The notes beneath the pieces are model-generated. The model was not told where the DNA came from, searched no databases, and saw only the letters and a program-made list of their open reading frames with translations. Positions 1-8,132 of a stretch of DNA of 64,000 bases are shown here, one piece after another (position 1 is the stretch's first letter; each line of letters begins with the position of its first letter). The DNA is from Nodosilinea nodulosa PCC 7104 (GTDB lineage: Bacteria > Cyanobacteriota > Cyanobacteriia > Phormidesmidales > Phormidesmidaceae), in the NCBI RefSeq assembly GCF_000309385.1, contig NZ_JH976537.1, positions 3,902,507 to 3,966,506 on the forward strand. Direction: 5' to 3'. A program made the position numbers and the translations under genes.

Positions 1-168
1 GAATTGTTCAAATATCTAATACTCCAGCAGTGGAGTACCTGGGACTCGCTATCTAGCTACGGAGCTGAGAGAGTCAGAAGAGTCGCCCAAGAGCGTGGCC
101 TTAATTGGGGTGCCATGACCGAAGCAGAGCGCGAAGCTTTTATAAATGACATAGTGAACGAAGACTGA
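1..168 (+). CDS. C-terminal end of a truncated hypothetical protein
   Basis: Frame 1 is open from the first base to a TGA at 166-168 and gives the last 55 residues of a protein that starts outside the window. The fragment is hydrophilic and looks helical, with a charged tail (TEAEREAFINDIVNED). I do not recognise a domain. The codon use resembles the neighbours and the next gene follows on the same strand 34 bases later, so this is probably a real C-terminus and not a chance frame. Confidence 0.55.
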   Translation, partial: ELFKYLILQQWSTWDSLSSYGAERVRRVAQERGLNWGAMTEAEREAFINDIVNED

Positions 169-202
169 TGTAGCCACTGCATTCTCCAGGCGCGCCGCTT
201 CT

Positions 203-589
203 ATGGATATCCTCGAACAACTCCGCCTCGACTACCAGCGCTTCCCCAAAGACCAGAGCTATCAGCTGTACGCCGATGACGTGTACTTCAAAGACCCGCT
301 AAACCAGTTTCGCGGCGTCGATCGCTACCGGCGCATGATTGGCTTCATCGATCGCTGGTTTCAGGAGATAGACTTTCAGCTCCACGCCATAGAGTATGCC
401 AGCCCCACCCAAATCAACACCCGCTGGACCCTAAACTGGGTCGCTCCGGTGCCCTGGCATCCGGCCATGAGCATTCCCGGTCGCAGCGAGCTAGGGCTGG
501 GGGAAGACGGCCAGATTATCTCCCACATCGACTATTGGGACTGCTCCCGTCTGGCGGTGCTGAAGCAGTTGTTTGCGAACCCAGGTTAA
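203..589 (+). CDS. DUF2358 family protein (NTF2/SnoaL-like)
   Basis: A 128-residue soluble protein. The pattern YADDVYFKDPLNQFRG near residue 23, the W-rich middle (residues 75-87) and HIDYWDCSR near the end are typical of the DUF2358 family of cyanobacteria and chloroplasts, which is expected to have an NTF2/SnoaL-like cone fold. No enzymatic role is established for the family and no catalytic set is evident. It follows a partial gene on the same strand and no clear ribosome binding site precedes the ATG. Family assignment is fairly sure; function is unknown. Confidence 0.8.
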   Translation: MDILEQLRLDYQRFPKDQSYQLYADDVYFKDPLNQFRGVDRYRRMIGFIDRWFQEIDFQLHAIEYASPTQINTRWTLNWVAPVPWHPAMSIPGRSELGLGEDGQIISHIDYWDCSRLAVLKQLFANPG

Positions 590-695
590 ACTCATCATCC
601 CCTGCCAAGCAACGCTAGCTTTACCATTGCCCATACAAACGAGACGACGCGCCGATTTACTGCCACAATCGGGGTGAAACCATTGAGGACGGCCT

Positions 696-1109
696 ATGAG
701 AATGGTCAAGCAAGCGTTAGCAGGGTTCTTCCTGCTGATTGGGTTGCCGATTACGCTGTGGGCGATCGTAGATATTGTTAACCCTGCCACCGATGCCGAA
801 CAGCGCGCGGGCGCAGGCGCAGCGCTGGCATTTTTTGGGTTACCCTCCACGGCCCTGGGCGCCTGGCTGGTTAAAGACCTGCGCCAGAACCAGCAGCAAT
901 CGTCTGAGGCATTGCTGCAGCAGCAGGAGCAGCTTTTTTTGAAGATTCTCCATGCCCACGAAGGGAGCCTGACTGTGATTCAGTTTGCCACCGAGACTGA
1001 GATGTCTCTGGAAGACTCTAAGGAATTTCTAGACCAAAAAGCTAAATTTCTCAATGCCTCCTTCGATGTGTCAGACACCGGGGCCATTGTGTACCGCTTT
1101 CCGATGTAG
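696..1109 (+). CDS. Small membrane protein of unknown function
   Basis: A 137-residue protein with two hydrophobic segments near the N-terminus (about residues 7-27 and 42-58), joined by a short loop. A Gln-rich helical stretch (residues 63-83, NQQQSSEALLQQQEQ) and a soluble C-terminal part follow. The C-terminal part could be a small winged-helix-like sensor tail (ATETEMSLEDSKEFLDQ), but that is a guess. It is convergent with serS, whose stop is only 7 bases away, leaving no room for a separate terminator. Hypothetical protein. Confidence 0.65.
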   Translation: MRMVKQALAGFFLLIGLPITLWAIVDIVNPATDAEQRAGAGAALAFFGLPSTALGAWLVKDLRQNQQQSSEALLQQQEQLFLKILHAHEGSLTVIQFATETEMSLEDSKEFLDQKAKFLNASFDVSDTGAIVYRFPM

Positions 1110-1116
1110 CAGGTGC

Positions 1117-2394
1117 CTACAGGTACTCCCGGTTGAGGTAGGGTTGCAGCACCTCGGGCACGCGCACCGAGCCGTTGGCTTCCTGGTAGTTTTCTAGAAT
1201 AGCGGCCATAGTGCGCCCGATCGCCAGCCCCGAGCCGTTGAGGGTGTGGACGTACTGGGTCCCTTTTTGCCCGGCTTCCTTAAAGCGGATGTTGGCGCGG
1301 CGAGCCTGAAAATCTAGACAGTTTGAGCAGCTGGAGATCTCTCGATAGCTGTCGGAGGAGGGCATCCACACTTCTAGATCGTAGGTTTTGCAGCTGGAGA
1401 AGCCCAGATCGCCAGTGCAGAGGGCCAGCACCCGGTAGGGCAGCTTCAGCTGCTGCAAAATATCTTCGGCATCACCGACTAGGGCCTCCAGTTCATCAAA
1501 GGAATGGTCGGGGTGAACAAACTTGTACATCTCCACTTTGTTGAACTGGTGCAGACGAATGAGGCCCCGCGTATCTTTGCCGTAGCTGCCCGCCTCGCGG
1601 CGAAAGCAGGGCGTATAGGCGCAGTAGTGAATGGGCAGCTGGTCGGCACCGAGAATTTCGTCGCGGTGCAGGTTGGTCAGGGGCACCTCGGCGGTGGGGG
1701 TGAGCCAGAGGTCGTCGTTGCGGCACTGGAAGCTTTCTTCGGCAAACTTGGGCAGCTGACCCGAAGCGGTAAGCGCCGCCGAGTTAACCAGGTAGGGGGG
1801 AATAACTTCGGCATACCCTGCCTTGGTGTGGCGATCGAGCATGAAGGAAATTAGCGCCCGCTCCAGCGCTGCCCCGGCCCCCATCAGCACTACAAAGCGG
1901 CTCTGGGCAATTTTTTCGGCGGCGCGCTTAAAGTCCAGAATGCCCAGGGTTTCGCCGATTTCCCAGTGGGGTTTGGCGGGCTGCTGGGGCAGATACTCAT
2001 CGCCCCAGCGGCGCACCTCGACGTTTTCGGTTTCATCTTTGCCGACTGGGGTTGACTCGCTGGGCAGGTTCGGCAGAGCCAGCAAAATGTCGTCGATCTG
2101 GGCCTTTATCTCACGCTCTTGGGGTTCCAGGGTTTGCAGCTCGGCCTTGACCTGGTTGCCCTCGCCTTTGAGGGCGGTGATTTCTGGCCCGTTGGGGGCG
2201 GCACCGGCTTTGATGGTCTGGCCGACCTGTTTGCCAATCTCGTTGCTGCGGGCCTGGAGCTGCGATCGCGCCGTCTCAAGCTTGCGCTGCTGCTGGTCTA
2301 GCTCTAGCAAAGGCGTCAGATCATAGACCCCTCGCTTCCCCAGGGCCGCCTGTACCCGCTCCGGATTTTCCCGTATCTGCCTTAAGTCGAGCAC
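1117..2394 (-). CDS. serS: Seryl-tRNA synthetase
   Basis: A 425-residue class II aminoacyl-tRNA synthetase that charges tRNA-Ser with serine in the cytosol. The N-terminal 110 residues form the long antiparallel coiled coil that binds the tRNA long variable arm. The catalytic domain shows class II motif 2 ([18 protein letters not shown], near residue 265) and motif 3 ([18 protein letters not shown], near 390). TAEVPLTN is the serine-binding TXE region. Length and start ([12 protein letters not shown]) match the family. No oddity seen. Confidence 0.97.
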   Translation of the reverse strand: MLDLRQIRENPERVQAALGKRGVYDLTPLLELDQQQRKLETARSQLQARSNEIGKQVGQTIKAGAAPNGPEITALKGEGNQVKAELQTLEPQEREIKAQIDDILLALPNLPSESTPVGKDETENVEVRRWGDEYLPQQPAKPHWEIGETLGILDFKRAAEKIAQSRFVVLMGAGAALERALISFMLDRHTKAGYAEVIPPYLVNSAALTASGQLPKFAEESFQCRNDDLWLTPTAEVPLTNLHRDEILGADQLPIHYCAYTPCFRREAGSYGKDTRGLIRLHQFNKVEMYKFVHPDHSFDELEALVGDAEDILQQLKLPYRVLALCTGDLGFSSCKTYDLEVWMPSSDSYREISSCSNCLDFQARRANIRFKEAGQKGTQYVHTLNGSGLAIGRTMAAILENYQEANGSVRVPEVLQPYLNREYL

Positions 2395-2547
2395 AGCAAT
2401 CCCCTAAACGCTACCCACCGAGAAATTAACCCCAAAAACGGGCCAACCCTTCGCCAATAAAATAGGATATCAGCAAAAACAGAAAATCCCCCGGCTGAGG
2501 TGCCGCGCACCGTCACCGAGAGATTTGGCCACAGGTCAACAGCCGTC

Positions 2548-2787
2548 CTAAAAAACTTGCTCGATCTCGGCAATTTCAGGGATAAACTCACGCAGGCGGC
2601 GCTCGATGCCCATGCGCAGAGTCATGGCAGAGCTAGGGCAGGAGCCACAGGCCCCCTGAAGGCGAAGTTTTACGACCGGACCGTCAATTTCGACTAGCTC
2701 GACATTGCCGCCGTCGGCAAGCAGGTAGGGTCGCAGCTCATCTAAGACCTGCTCCACATTAGGAGGGGTAAGGGCAAGGGTTTCCAT
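2548..2787 (-). CDS. NifU C-terminal-type (NFU) Fe-S scaffold protein
   Basis: A 79-residue protein consisting only of the NFU domain. The CxxC of GACGSCPSS (near residue 46) is the pair that holds a labile Fe-S cluster between two monomers for transfer to apoproteins. In cyanobacteria this stand-alone NFU is an essential scaffold that supplies photosystem I and other Fe-S proteins. I place the start at METLALTP. Upstream in-frame codons exist, but they encode a non-conserved, Cys-containing extension. It is on the same strand as serS, with a 150-base gap between them. Confidence 0.9.
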   Translation of the reverse strand: METLALTPPNVEQVLDELRPYLLADGGNVELVEIDGPVVKLRLQGACGSCPSSAMTLRMGIERRLREFIPEIAEIEQVF

Positions 2788-3146
2788 AGGTTGTATCTGC
2801 CAAACGCATTTGTGAACTATTACCATTCTAGGGGCTGTCATCGATTAGTTGCTGATGGCCCAAAAATCAACGGTTACAGCCCCTAGCCTGTTTTTTGAGT
2901 CGGGCGTGACAATGCTGGGGGAATCAGGATTTTAGCCACCATTGAGGGCACGTCCTAGGGATTTTGCCCCCAAATCGAAGCGCCAGATTGAATCGTTTCC
3001 ACAGGCAGGGAAGCGAACTCCCTAGTTCTATGCCAAAGTCATCCGATGACTCAGATAAACCTCGGCCTGCTCGGCAAGGACTTTGGCTTGGCGGTGGTTG
3101 AGTTCATTGGCTCACTTCAATAAACGCCCATCACCCCACAGCAACT
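2788..3146. other. Intergenic region, no gene recognised
   Basis: About 360 bases between the NFU gene and the terminator of the first hli gene. A small hairpin (AGTCATCCGATGACT, near 3038) and a 23-codon ORF beginning MPKSSDDSDKPRPARQG near 3030 are present. The ORF ends at a TGA with no downstream continuation that I can follow, so I do not call it. The NFU promoter must lie in the right-hand part of this region but is not identifiable. Confidence 0.4.
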
Positions 3147-3180
3147 AAAAAGGGGGATGAACGATTGCTCACCCCCCTTT
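3147..3180 (-). terminator. Rho-independent terminator after the first hli gene
   Basis: On the minus strand, AAAGGGGG followed by TGA pairs with TCA and CCCCCTTT across a loop of about 8-9 bases and runs into TTTTT. It lies 29 bases past the hli stop codon, so it is the expected end of that transcript. Confidence 0.75.
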
Positions 3181-3208
3181 CACTATTCAATTGTCTAATG
3201 GTAGATGA

Positions 3209-3352
3209 CTACATGATGCCGAGCTGAGACAAAATGCCCTGTCCGGTCAGAAACTCAGTAGCGACACCGATTACAAAGCCCAGCATAGCCAGACGGCCGT
3301 TCCAGGTTTCTGCGAAGTTTACGAAGCCGAACTTGTTTTCGTTGGTTTCCAT
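3209..3352 (-). CDS. hli: High-light-inducible protein (one-helix CAB-like)
   Basis: A 47-residue protein of the light-harvesting-like superfamily. The single membrane helix carries the chlorophyll-binding signature ETWNGRLAMLGFVIG (residues 16-30). The N-terminal part NENKFGFVNF and the tail ending GIM are usual for short cyanobacterial HLIPs. These proteins sit in the thylakoid membrane, bind chlorophyll and carotenoid, and protect photosystem assembly under light stress. A good AGGAG ribosome binding site lies 10 bases before the ATG. The gene is followed by its own terminator. Confidence 0.93.
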   Translation of the reverse strand: METNENKFGFVNFAETWNGRLAMLGFVIGVATEFLTGQGILSQLGIM

Positions 3353-3393
3353 GATGGATATCTCCTAAATGATTAGAGGGGCGAAATCAATAT

Positions 3394-3411
3394 CCTGTTA
3401 CTTAACGTAAC
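3394..3411 (-). promoter_or_regulatory. Degenerate HLR1-like element upstream of hli
   Basis: On the minus strand the sequence reads GTTACGTT-AA-GTAACAGG, 42 bases before the hli ATG. It resembles the HLR1 direct repeat bound by RpaB, but the second half has mismatches. It can also be read as an inverted repeat (TGTTAC...GTAACA). Suggestive only. Confidence 0.3.
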
Positions 3412-3512
3412 ATAGATTTTTTGAGGCGTGGTCCGGAAACAATAACTTTTTTCACTGGTTGCGATTTAATCGCTCAATGTCGCTGTCTTGCAACAGCACC
3501 TGCGGCAGTCAC

Positions 3513-3725
3513 CTACAGGTTAGTCAGCCAAGTGACGATGCCATTCCCCGTAGCCGCTTCGAACAGTACAGCAGAAACGAAGCCGATCATGGCTAAGCGA
3601 CCGTTGAGCTTTTCGGCATAGGTGTTAAAGCCGAACTGCTGGCTGTCATCGACGTAAACCTTGGGTTCGACGGCAAAGTTGTTGAGACGACCGCCATCTT
3701 CGGTGGTGTAACCTCTAGTGGTCAT
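3513..3725 (-). CDS. hli: High-light-inducible protein, longer type
   Basis: A 70-residue HLIP. A hydrophilic N-terminus ([20 protein letters not shown]) precedes the chlorophyll-binding helix [20 protein letters not shown] (near residues 37-56). The protein ends GIVTWLTNL. It matches the class of HLIPs with a longer stromal N-terminus found in cyanobacteria. The start is at MTTRGY because GGAG lies 6-7 bases before it; the in-frame upstream extension MQKKRRKL would overlap the ribosome binding site and promoter. A perfect HLR1-type motif lies 28 bases upstream, pointing to RpaB control by light. Confidence 0.92.
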   Translation of the reverse strand: MTTRGYTTEDGGRLNNFAVEPKVYVDDSQQFGFNTYAEKLNGRLAMIGFVSAVLFEAATGNGIVTWLTNL

Positions 3726-3753
3726 AAGCTTTCTCCGTTTCTTCTGCACCTTT

Positions 3754-3771
3754 ATTGTAACGCAATGTAAA
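3754..3771 (-). promoter_or_regulatory. HLR1 motif (RpaB binding site) for hli
   Basis: Read on the minus strand this is TTTACATT-GC-GTTACAAT, an exact fit to the published HLR1 consensus (G/T)TTACA(T/A)(T/A)NN(G/T)TTACA(T/A)(T/A). It lies just upstream of the longer hli gene. The known role of HLR1 is binding of the response regulator RpaB, which represses hli genes in low light. The match and its position make this a strong candidate. Confidence 0.75.
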
Positions 3772-3909
3772 CAAATATTGCAATACTATTTACATTTTGG
3801 ATGACATAATCCTCGCTGTAGATTGTCTATGGATGCCCTATCCTCTGCGATTCGGGGGGTGAGCCGGATGGCAATAGTTTGGGCGCTTAACCACTAGCGA
3901 CAATGGTGT

Positions 3910-4674
3910 ATGACCTTAATCGACTTACGGGGCAGCACGGTATTGGTGACGGGTGGATCGCGGGGCATTGGCGCTGCGATCGCCCGCACTCTCCACGGGG
4001 CCGGGGCCGCGATCGCGCTTCACTACAGCCAGGGAGAGGTCGAAGCCCAGCAGATCGCCGCCGAGTTGGGGGGCGATCGCATTCATGTAGTGCAGGCTAA
4101 TTTGGCCGTGCCGGGAGCGGCCCCTGGGCTGTGGCGGCAGGCCCTGGGCTGGCGAGGGGAGATCAATGCCGTAGTGAACAACGCGGCTACTATGCCTGCC
4201 GCCACCATCACCGATGCCTGGGAACTTTGGTCAGCGGCCTGGCAAGACACGCTCCAGGTCAACCTGATTGCCATGGCCGATCTGTGCCGGGAGGCAATTG
4301 GCCACTTCCAGGCTCAGGGCGGCGGTGAGATTGTCAACCTAGCCAGTCGGGCCGCGTTTCGGGGGGATGGGCCAGAGTTTATGGCCTACGCCGCCTCTAA
4401 GGGAGGGGTAATTGGGCTCACCCGCAGCCTGGCCAAGGGGTTTGCCCAGGATGGGGTGCGGGCCTACGCGATCGCGCCTGGTTTCGTGCGCACCGATCGC
4501 ATTGAGCAGGTGATGGCGGAAAAGGGGGCCGACTACGTCACCCGCGACATTCCCATGGGTGCCCCGGCAGACCCCCAGGACATTGCTAACCTGGTGGCAT
4601 TTTTAATCGCGGGCCTGGCTCCCCACGCGACGGGTGCCACCTTTGACATCAATGGCGCGTCTTATTTTCACTAG
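3910..4674 (+). CDS. SDR family oxidoreductase (FabG-like)
   Basis: A 254-residue classical short-chain dehydrogenase/reductase. The Rossmann glycine motif TGGSRGIG is at residues 14-21 and NNAATMP is the NNAG-type motif. The catalytic Ser (NLASRAAF) and YAASKGG (Tyr and Lys of YxxxK) follow, then APGFVRTDR. The C-terminus ends in the usual GATFDINGASYFH, where family members have DGG. It could reduce a 3-oxoacyl or other carbonyl substrate with NAD(P)H. The substrate cannot be deduced and the gene stands alone. Confidence 0.88.
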   Translation: MTLIDLRGSTVLVTGGSRGIGAAIARTLHGAGAAIALHYSQGEVEAQQIAAELGGDRIHVVQANLAVPGAAPGLWRQALGWRGEINAVVNNAATMPAATITDAWELWSAAWQDTLQVNLIAMADLCREAIGHFQAQGGGEIVNLASRAAFRGDGPEFMAYAASKGGVIGLTRSLAKGFAQDGVRAYAIAPGFVRTDRIEQVMAEKGADYVTRDIPMGAPADPQDIANLVAFLIAGLAPHATGATFDINGASYFH

Positions 4675-4742
4675 CTCTGGATGTCGTTGTTTAAGCTCCA
4701 GATCTGGTTGACTGACAAAACCCTTGAAACCCTTATACTGCC

Positions 4743-4844
4743 GTAGGTTGGGTTAGCGTTAGCGTAACCCAACAAAACCGTTGCTGGAGTTGGGTTTTCT
4801 CCCCTAGAGACGCTACGCGAACGCTTCGCTCAACACCAACCTAC
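4743..4844. repeat. GTAGGTTGGGT-type dispersed hairpin repeat, copy 1
   Basis: Starts GTAGGTTGGGTTAGCG and ends CAACACCAACCTAC, so its ends are inverted copies of each other. Inside are TTGGGTT units and the motif CGCTACGCGAACGCTTCGC. Repeats starting GTAGGTTGGGT are common between genes in cyanobacterial genomes and are probably non-autonomous mobile or hairpin elements. A second copy lies at 5664-5740, on the other side of the CAP-domain gene. Confidence 0.65.
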
Positions 4845-4886
4845 ATCAGAACTTTTGTCAGCCAATCAGGCTTCAGATTCAAGCCC

Positions 4887-5462
4887 TTAAAAAGGCTTTT
4901 GCCCCTGGTAGTTGCCAGGCGGTGAATAGCGGCATACCAAGACGTCCTGACCGCTGCCGGTGGCTAAGCCGCAGCCCACCGCTGTAGTGTCTCTCCAAAC
5001 AATCTGGGTGTAATGCCCCACGTCTGTCCATCTGCCGGTTGTGGAGAGGTTTGGAAAGGCCGCATTCGGAATGAAGTACTCTTTCTCGTCTCCCCAGGAG
5101 TTCACCATTTCAGTTAGGGAGTAAGCCCCAGCGGTGCCCTTCCACAGGTTCTCTCCATAGCCATCGGCATTGCTGTGGGCAAAGGTATCTGTAGATGCCA
5201 GGTGGTCGGCCCAGGTTTGGGAAGAGGCGGCCAGGCTTTCCGACCACTCCAGCGGTGGTACGCCAACTTCAAAACGGTAAAGATTGTGAGCTTCCAGCAG
5301 GGTATCTGGCATGGAGCCACTGGTGGAGCTGCCCCCTGAACTGCCGCCCGGAGTTGGGCTAGGCCCTGGGCTGGAATTTGGGCTGGGCCCTGGGGCCATG
5401 CATCCTACCAGAGCAGACAACCCCAGCGCTGACAATCCAACGGTTAAGCCTTGCCATCTCAT
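4887..5462 (-). CDS. CAP/SCP-domain lipoprotein (PR-1-like)
   Basis: A 191-residue exported protein. The signal peptide ends in the lipobox LSALVGC (Cys near residue 21), so it should be lipid-anchored. A Pro/Gly/Ser-rich linker of about 35 residues follows, then a CAP domain with HNLYR, GENLWKG, the signature VGHYTQIVW and CRYSPPGNYQGQKPF. The conserved His and Glu residues of the CAP cavity (HNLYR, GENLW, GHYTQ) are present. Bacterial CAP proteins are extracellular and of unknown substrate. The start is taken at MRWQGL, which begins the signal peptide. It is flanked by two hairpin repeats. Confidence 0.88.
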   Translation of the reverse strand: MRWQGLTVGLSALGLSALVGCMAPGPSPNSSPGPSPTPGGSSGGSSTSGSMPDTLLEAHNLYRFEVGVPPLEWSESLAASSQTWADHLASTDTFAHSNADGYGENLWKGTAGAYSLTEMVNSWGDEKEYFIPNAAFPNLSTTGRWTDVGHYTQIVWRDTTAVGCGLATGSGQDVLVCRYSPPGNYQGQKPF

Positions 5463-5663
5463 GGATTTCTTCCCATCACGTATCACCAGCATCCTAATAG
5501 CCAAGGCTATTATTCACGTCGAAAAATTTAGAATTCTGCAAAAATCTGCCTTCGAAGAACCCCAAAGTCGTCTCGGCGCGACCACTGGCCTACGGCGATC
5601 CGAGAGGGTTTCAAGACTGACTCCCCACCTAGCGCAGCGTCAAACCTAAAAATTAGGGTTCGC

Positions 5664-5740
5664 GTAGGTTGGGTGGAACGAAGTGAAACCCAATAGCAGC
5701 AAGCTTTTGTTGGGTTCTGCTAGCGCTCCACCCAGCCTAC
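5664..5740. repeat. GTAGGTTGGGT-type dispersed hairpin repeat, copy 2
   Basis: GTAGGTTGGGTGGA at the left end pairs with TCCACCCAGCCTAC at the right end (one mismatch or wobble). AACCCAATAGCAG and TTGTTGGGTTCTGCT pair inside, so the whole unit folds into one long hairpin. It lies between the CAP-domain gene and the CodA-like gene and belongs to the same family as 4743-4844. No gene is seen in the rest of 5463-5785. Confidence 0.65.
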
Positions 5741-5785
5741 AAACTAAAGTTTGACAAAGCTAGGGCCAAAGCTGTTTTGTTCTTC

Positions 5786-7033
5786 TTACCCCTCGTGCGC
5801 ATTCTGCCAGGTCACCTCAGCGGGCTGGGTCTGCACCAGCAATTTTCCGCGCGAGAACACGTGGGTCACCGTGGCAGTGCGGCGAATCGCTTCGTAGGGA
5901 CTGTCGGCATCGAGCACGATTAAATTAGCGGGCTTGCCTACTTCCAGGCCATAGGCGTCTTGAACAGCCAGGGTTTTTGCCCCGTTGGTGGTAATCATGT
6001 CGTAGCAGGCGACGATTTCGTCCTGTCCGGTCATCTGGCAGACATGCACCGCCATAGACGCGACATCCAGCATGTTGCCAGAGCCCAGGCTGTACCAGGG
6101 GTCCTGCACGCAGTCGTGGCCCAGACTCACGTTCAGCCCCTGCTGCCAGAGTTCTTTGACGCGGGTGACGCCGCGCCGCTTGGGATAGGTGTCGGTGCGC
6201 CCCTGGAGGGTGATGTTGATCAACGGGTTGGCGATGAAGTTAATGTCGGCTCGGGACAGCAGCCCCATCAGCTTAAAGGCGTAGGCATTGTTGTAGGAGG
6301 CAAACGCGGTGGTATGGCTAGCGGTCACCCGCGATCCCAGGCCCGATCGCACCGCACAGGCGGCTACCACCTCCAAAAACCGCGACTGGTCATCGTCGAT
6401 TTCGTCGCAGTGGATGTCGATCAGGCGATCGTAGTGCTGGGCCAGCTCAAAAATACGGTGTACCGACTGCACCCCGTCTTCGCGGGTCATTTCGTAGTGG
6501 GGAATGCCACCTACCGCGTCGGCCCCCAGTTTCAGGGCTGCTTCCATGAGATCCAGATTGCCGGGGCTGCCGTAGAGTCCGTCCTGGGGAAAGGCCACCA
6601 CCTGCACAGTGATCCAGTCTTTGACGGTGTCGCGCACCTCTAGCAGCGCTTTGAGAGCGCTCAGGTTAGCCTCGCTGACATCGGCGTGGCTGCGCACAAA
6701 CAGCACCCCCTGCTGGGCCTGGAGTTTGAGGGTGGCGATCGCCCGCGCCTTGACATCCTCTAGGCTGAGTGACTGCTTGCGATCGCGCCAGATCTCAATG
6801 CCCTCAAACAGAGTGCCGCTCTTGTTCCAGCGGGGTTGCCCAGCCGTGAGCGCCGAGTCGAGGTGGATGTGGGATTCCACGAAAGGCGGGCTGACCAGTT
6901 TGCCCGCCACGTTAATTTCCCGGGCGGCGGTAGCGGCCAGGCGGGGTTCTATGGCCTCAATTACACCCTCTCCTAGGCCAATATCGACCAGTTCCCCCCC
7001 AGGGAGCCGACATTCTCGAAGCATAAGATCCAT
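5786..7033 (-). CDS. CodA-like amidohydrolase (cytosine deaminase family)
   Basis: A 415-residue member of the amidohydrolase superfamily that resembles Escherichia coli CodA along its whole length. Conserved parts are the metal motif FVESHIHLDSALTAGQP, the sequence GTLFEGIEIW, AFPQDG with the substrate-binding Gln, HCDEIDDDQSRF with the catalytic Glu, VTASHTTA, and DTYPKRRG. CodA hydrolyses cytosine to uracil and ammonia in the cytosol. At the motif that is GHDDV in CodA this protein has GHDCV (the Cys codon is at 6110-6112). The metal Asp is kept but the next Asp, a residue known to affect substrate choice, is Cys. The substrate may therefore differ. The start at MDLMLRECRLPGG is preferred over a longer one. 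Confidence 0.85.
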   Translation of the reverse strand: MDLMLRECRLPGGELVDIGLGEGVIEAIEPRLAATAAREINVAGKLVSPPFVESHIHLDSALTAGQPRWNKSGTLFEGIEIWRDRKQSLSLEDVKARAIATLKLQAQQGVLFVRSHADVSEANLSALKALLEVRDTVKDWITVQVVAFPQDGLYGSPGNLDLMEAALKLGADAVGGIPHYEMTREDGVQSVHRIFELAQHYDRLIDIHCDEIDDDQSRFLEVVAACAVRSGLGSRVTASHTTAFASYNNAYAFKLMGLLSRADINFIANPLINITLQGRTDTYPKRRGVTRVKELWQQGLNVSLGHDCVQDPWYSLGSGNMLDVASMAVHVCQMTGQDEIVACYDMITTNGAKTLAVQDAYGLEVGKPANLIVLDADSPYEAIRRTATVTHVFSRGKLLVQTQPAEVTWQNAHEG

Positions 7034-7116
7034 AGCTAAGCCTGTCCTTGGCGAACCATCCTGCACCGTAGCGCTGGCTTGACTATATCAACTCAGCTAG
7101 GGCCAACCCCATAGAC

Positions 7117-7158
7117 AAACCTCCCCGACATTGCCTTGTAGGCCTGCCGGGGAGGTTT
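7117..7158. terminator. Hairpin between the zinc-ribbon gene and the CodA-like gene
   Basis: AAACCTCCCCG and CGGGGAGGTTT form an 11-base-pair stem around a loop of about 20 bases. It lies 110 bases past the stop of the zinc-ribbon gene on the minus strand. The T tract (TTTGT) is weak, so it may be a terminator or an RNA stabiliser. Confidence 0.5.
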
Positions 7159-7268
7159 AGATTGAGCAAGCCCGGCCTGAGGGAGGAGACCTTGAGGACG
7201 CAGGCTTTAGGAACGCAAGAGAGGGCAATGTTTGAGCATAAAAGCTGCAAGTACCGCCGCTGCGGCCC

Positions 7269-7457
7269 CTAGCAGGCCGATGTGGCAAACAGCCCTGGGG
7301 CGTAGGCTTCAATTACTTTGCCCGTACGAGCGCAGGTAATCATCAGATAGTCACAGGCGGCACACTGGGTGCGCACCAGCTGGTCAGGCTCGATGTGATG
7401 CCTCTCGGCCAGATGACCGCAGTTTGGACAGTGAACTTGTTGCGAATGACCAATCAT
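7269..7457 (-). CDS. Small CxxC zinc-ribbon protein
   Basis: A 62-residue protein with two Cys pairs (HCPNCGHL near residue 9 and TQCAACDYL near 32) that should bind one zinc ion, and the conserved stretch GKVIEAYAPGLF. Close relatives are widespread in cyanobacteria. Some databases label them replication restart protein PriA, which cannot be right for so short a protein. The start at MIGHSQQVHCPNCG is chosen because the in-frame upstream sequence is not conserved-looking. Role unknown. Confidence 0.75.
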   Translation of the reverse strand: MIGHSQQVHCPNCGHLAERHHIEPDQLVRTQCAACDYLMITCARTGKVIEAYAPGLFATSAC

Positions 7458-7787
7458 TTTTATGACTCCGGCAGCTTTTTGATGGAATAAATCAGAGATA
7501 TTATCTGTGGGTCTATGGAAACGTTTTAGCCAAAAAGAATCTCGCAATGGTTTACTTCACTGCGAGAGCTATTGATTAAAGTTGCAGATTAAATAACTGC
7601 TTTCCCCGTGGCTTTTATTATTACGCTGATTTATGGGAGGTGCAACCTTATTTTATAAATGCTTAACCTTGGGATCATGTGAGGGCGGGTGATCCCCGCC
7701 GTTGGATAGAGCAGTCTCAGTGAAATCAACGAGTCATTTATTTCGCCAGATGGAACAGAAGCAGGGCTTTGTTTCACAAAATTAAAA
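7458..7787. other. Long intergenic region, AT-richer than its surroundings
   Basis: The gap from 7458 to 8132 (675 bases) is notably richer in A and T than its neighbours. Apart from the open frame at 7788-7946 I recognise no gene. GGCGGGTGATCCCCGCC near 7684 is a short GC hairpin. Promoters for the zinc-ribbon gene (minus) and the transglutaminase-like gene (plus) must lie here. Confidence 0.4.
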
Positions 7788-7946
7788 TTGATAGAGCTGG
7801 ATCCTGGCCAGGTTTTTCTGTCATTAACGGATCATCACAGTTGGCAAACTGTTATCTGGAAAACAAAAAATAGCCGAAACATTCTGGAAGCTTTTGGGCT
7901 GGGGCTATTTATCAAGAACTGGCAAGAACTGGCCACCCCAGACTGA
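7788..7946 (+). pseudogene. Possible small ORF or gene remnant
   Basis: A frame open from about 7713 to a TGA at 7944-7946 has no ATG. From the first TTG it encodes 52 residues beginning LIELDPGQVFLSL and ending NWQELATPD. The composition (Trp and hydrophobic residues spaced as in a folded protein) looks coding, although the bases are AT-richer than the neighbouring genes. It may be the C-terminal remnant of a decayed gene, or a short gene with a TTG start. I do not recognise the family. Confidence 0.3.
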
Positions 7947-8132
7947 GGGCAAGGCAAGGCCGTGGAAGCGACGGGCAATTTAGCTACAGGGCTGAGGCCA
8001 AGGGTCTGATACCGTTAATTCAACTCAGGAGTATAAATTAAAACTCTCTGGAAGAGGTCAAACGCCCCATTCGATCGCCGGATAGCCCCCCCAGGCTTGA
8101 TTACACTGCCGCCCGCCAGGTTTTTCAGCTCT

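Noticed and set aside
5960-6643. A 227-codon open frame on the plus strand
   Set aside because: It is antisense to the CodA-like gene; Val/Gly/His-rich sequence typical of a mirror frame.
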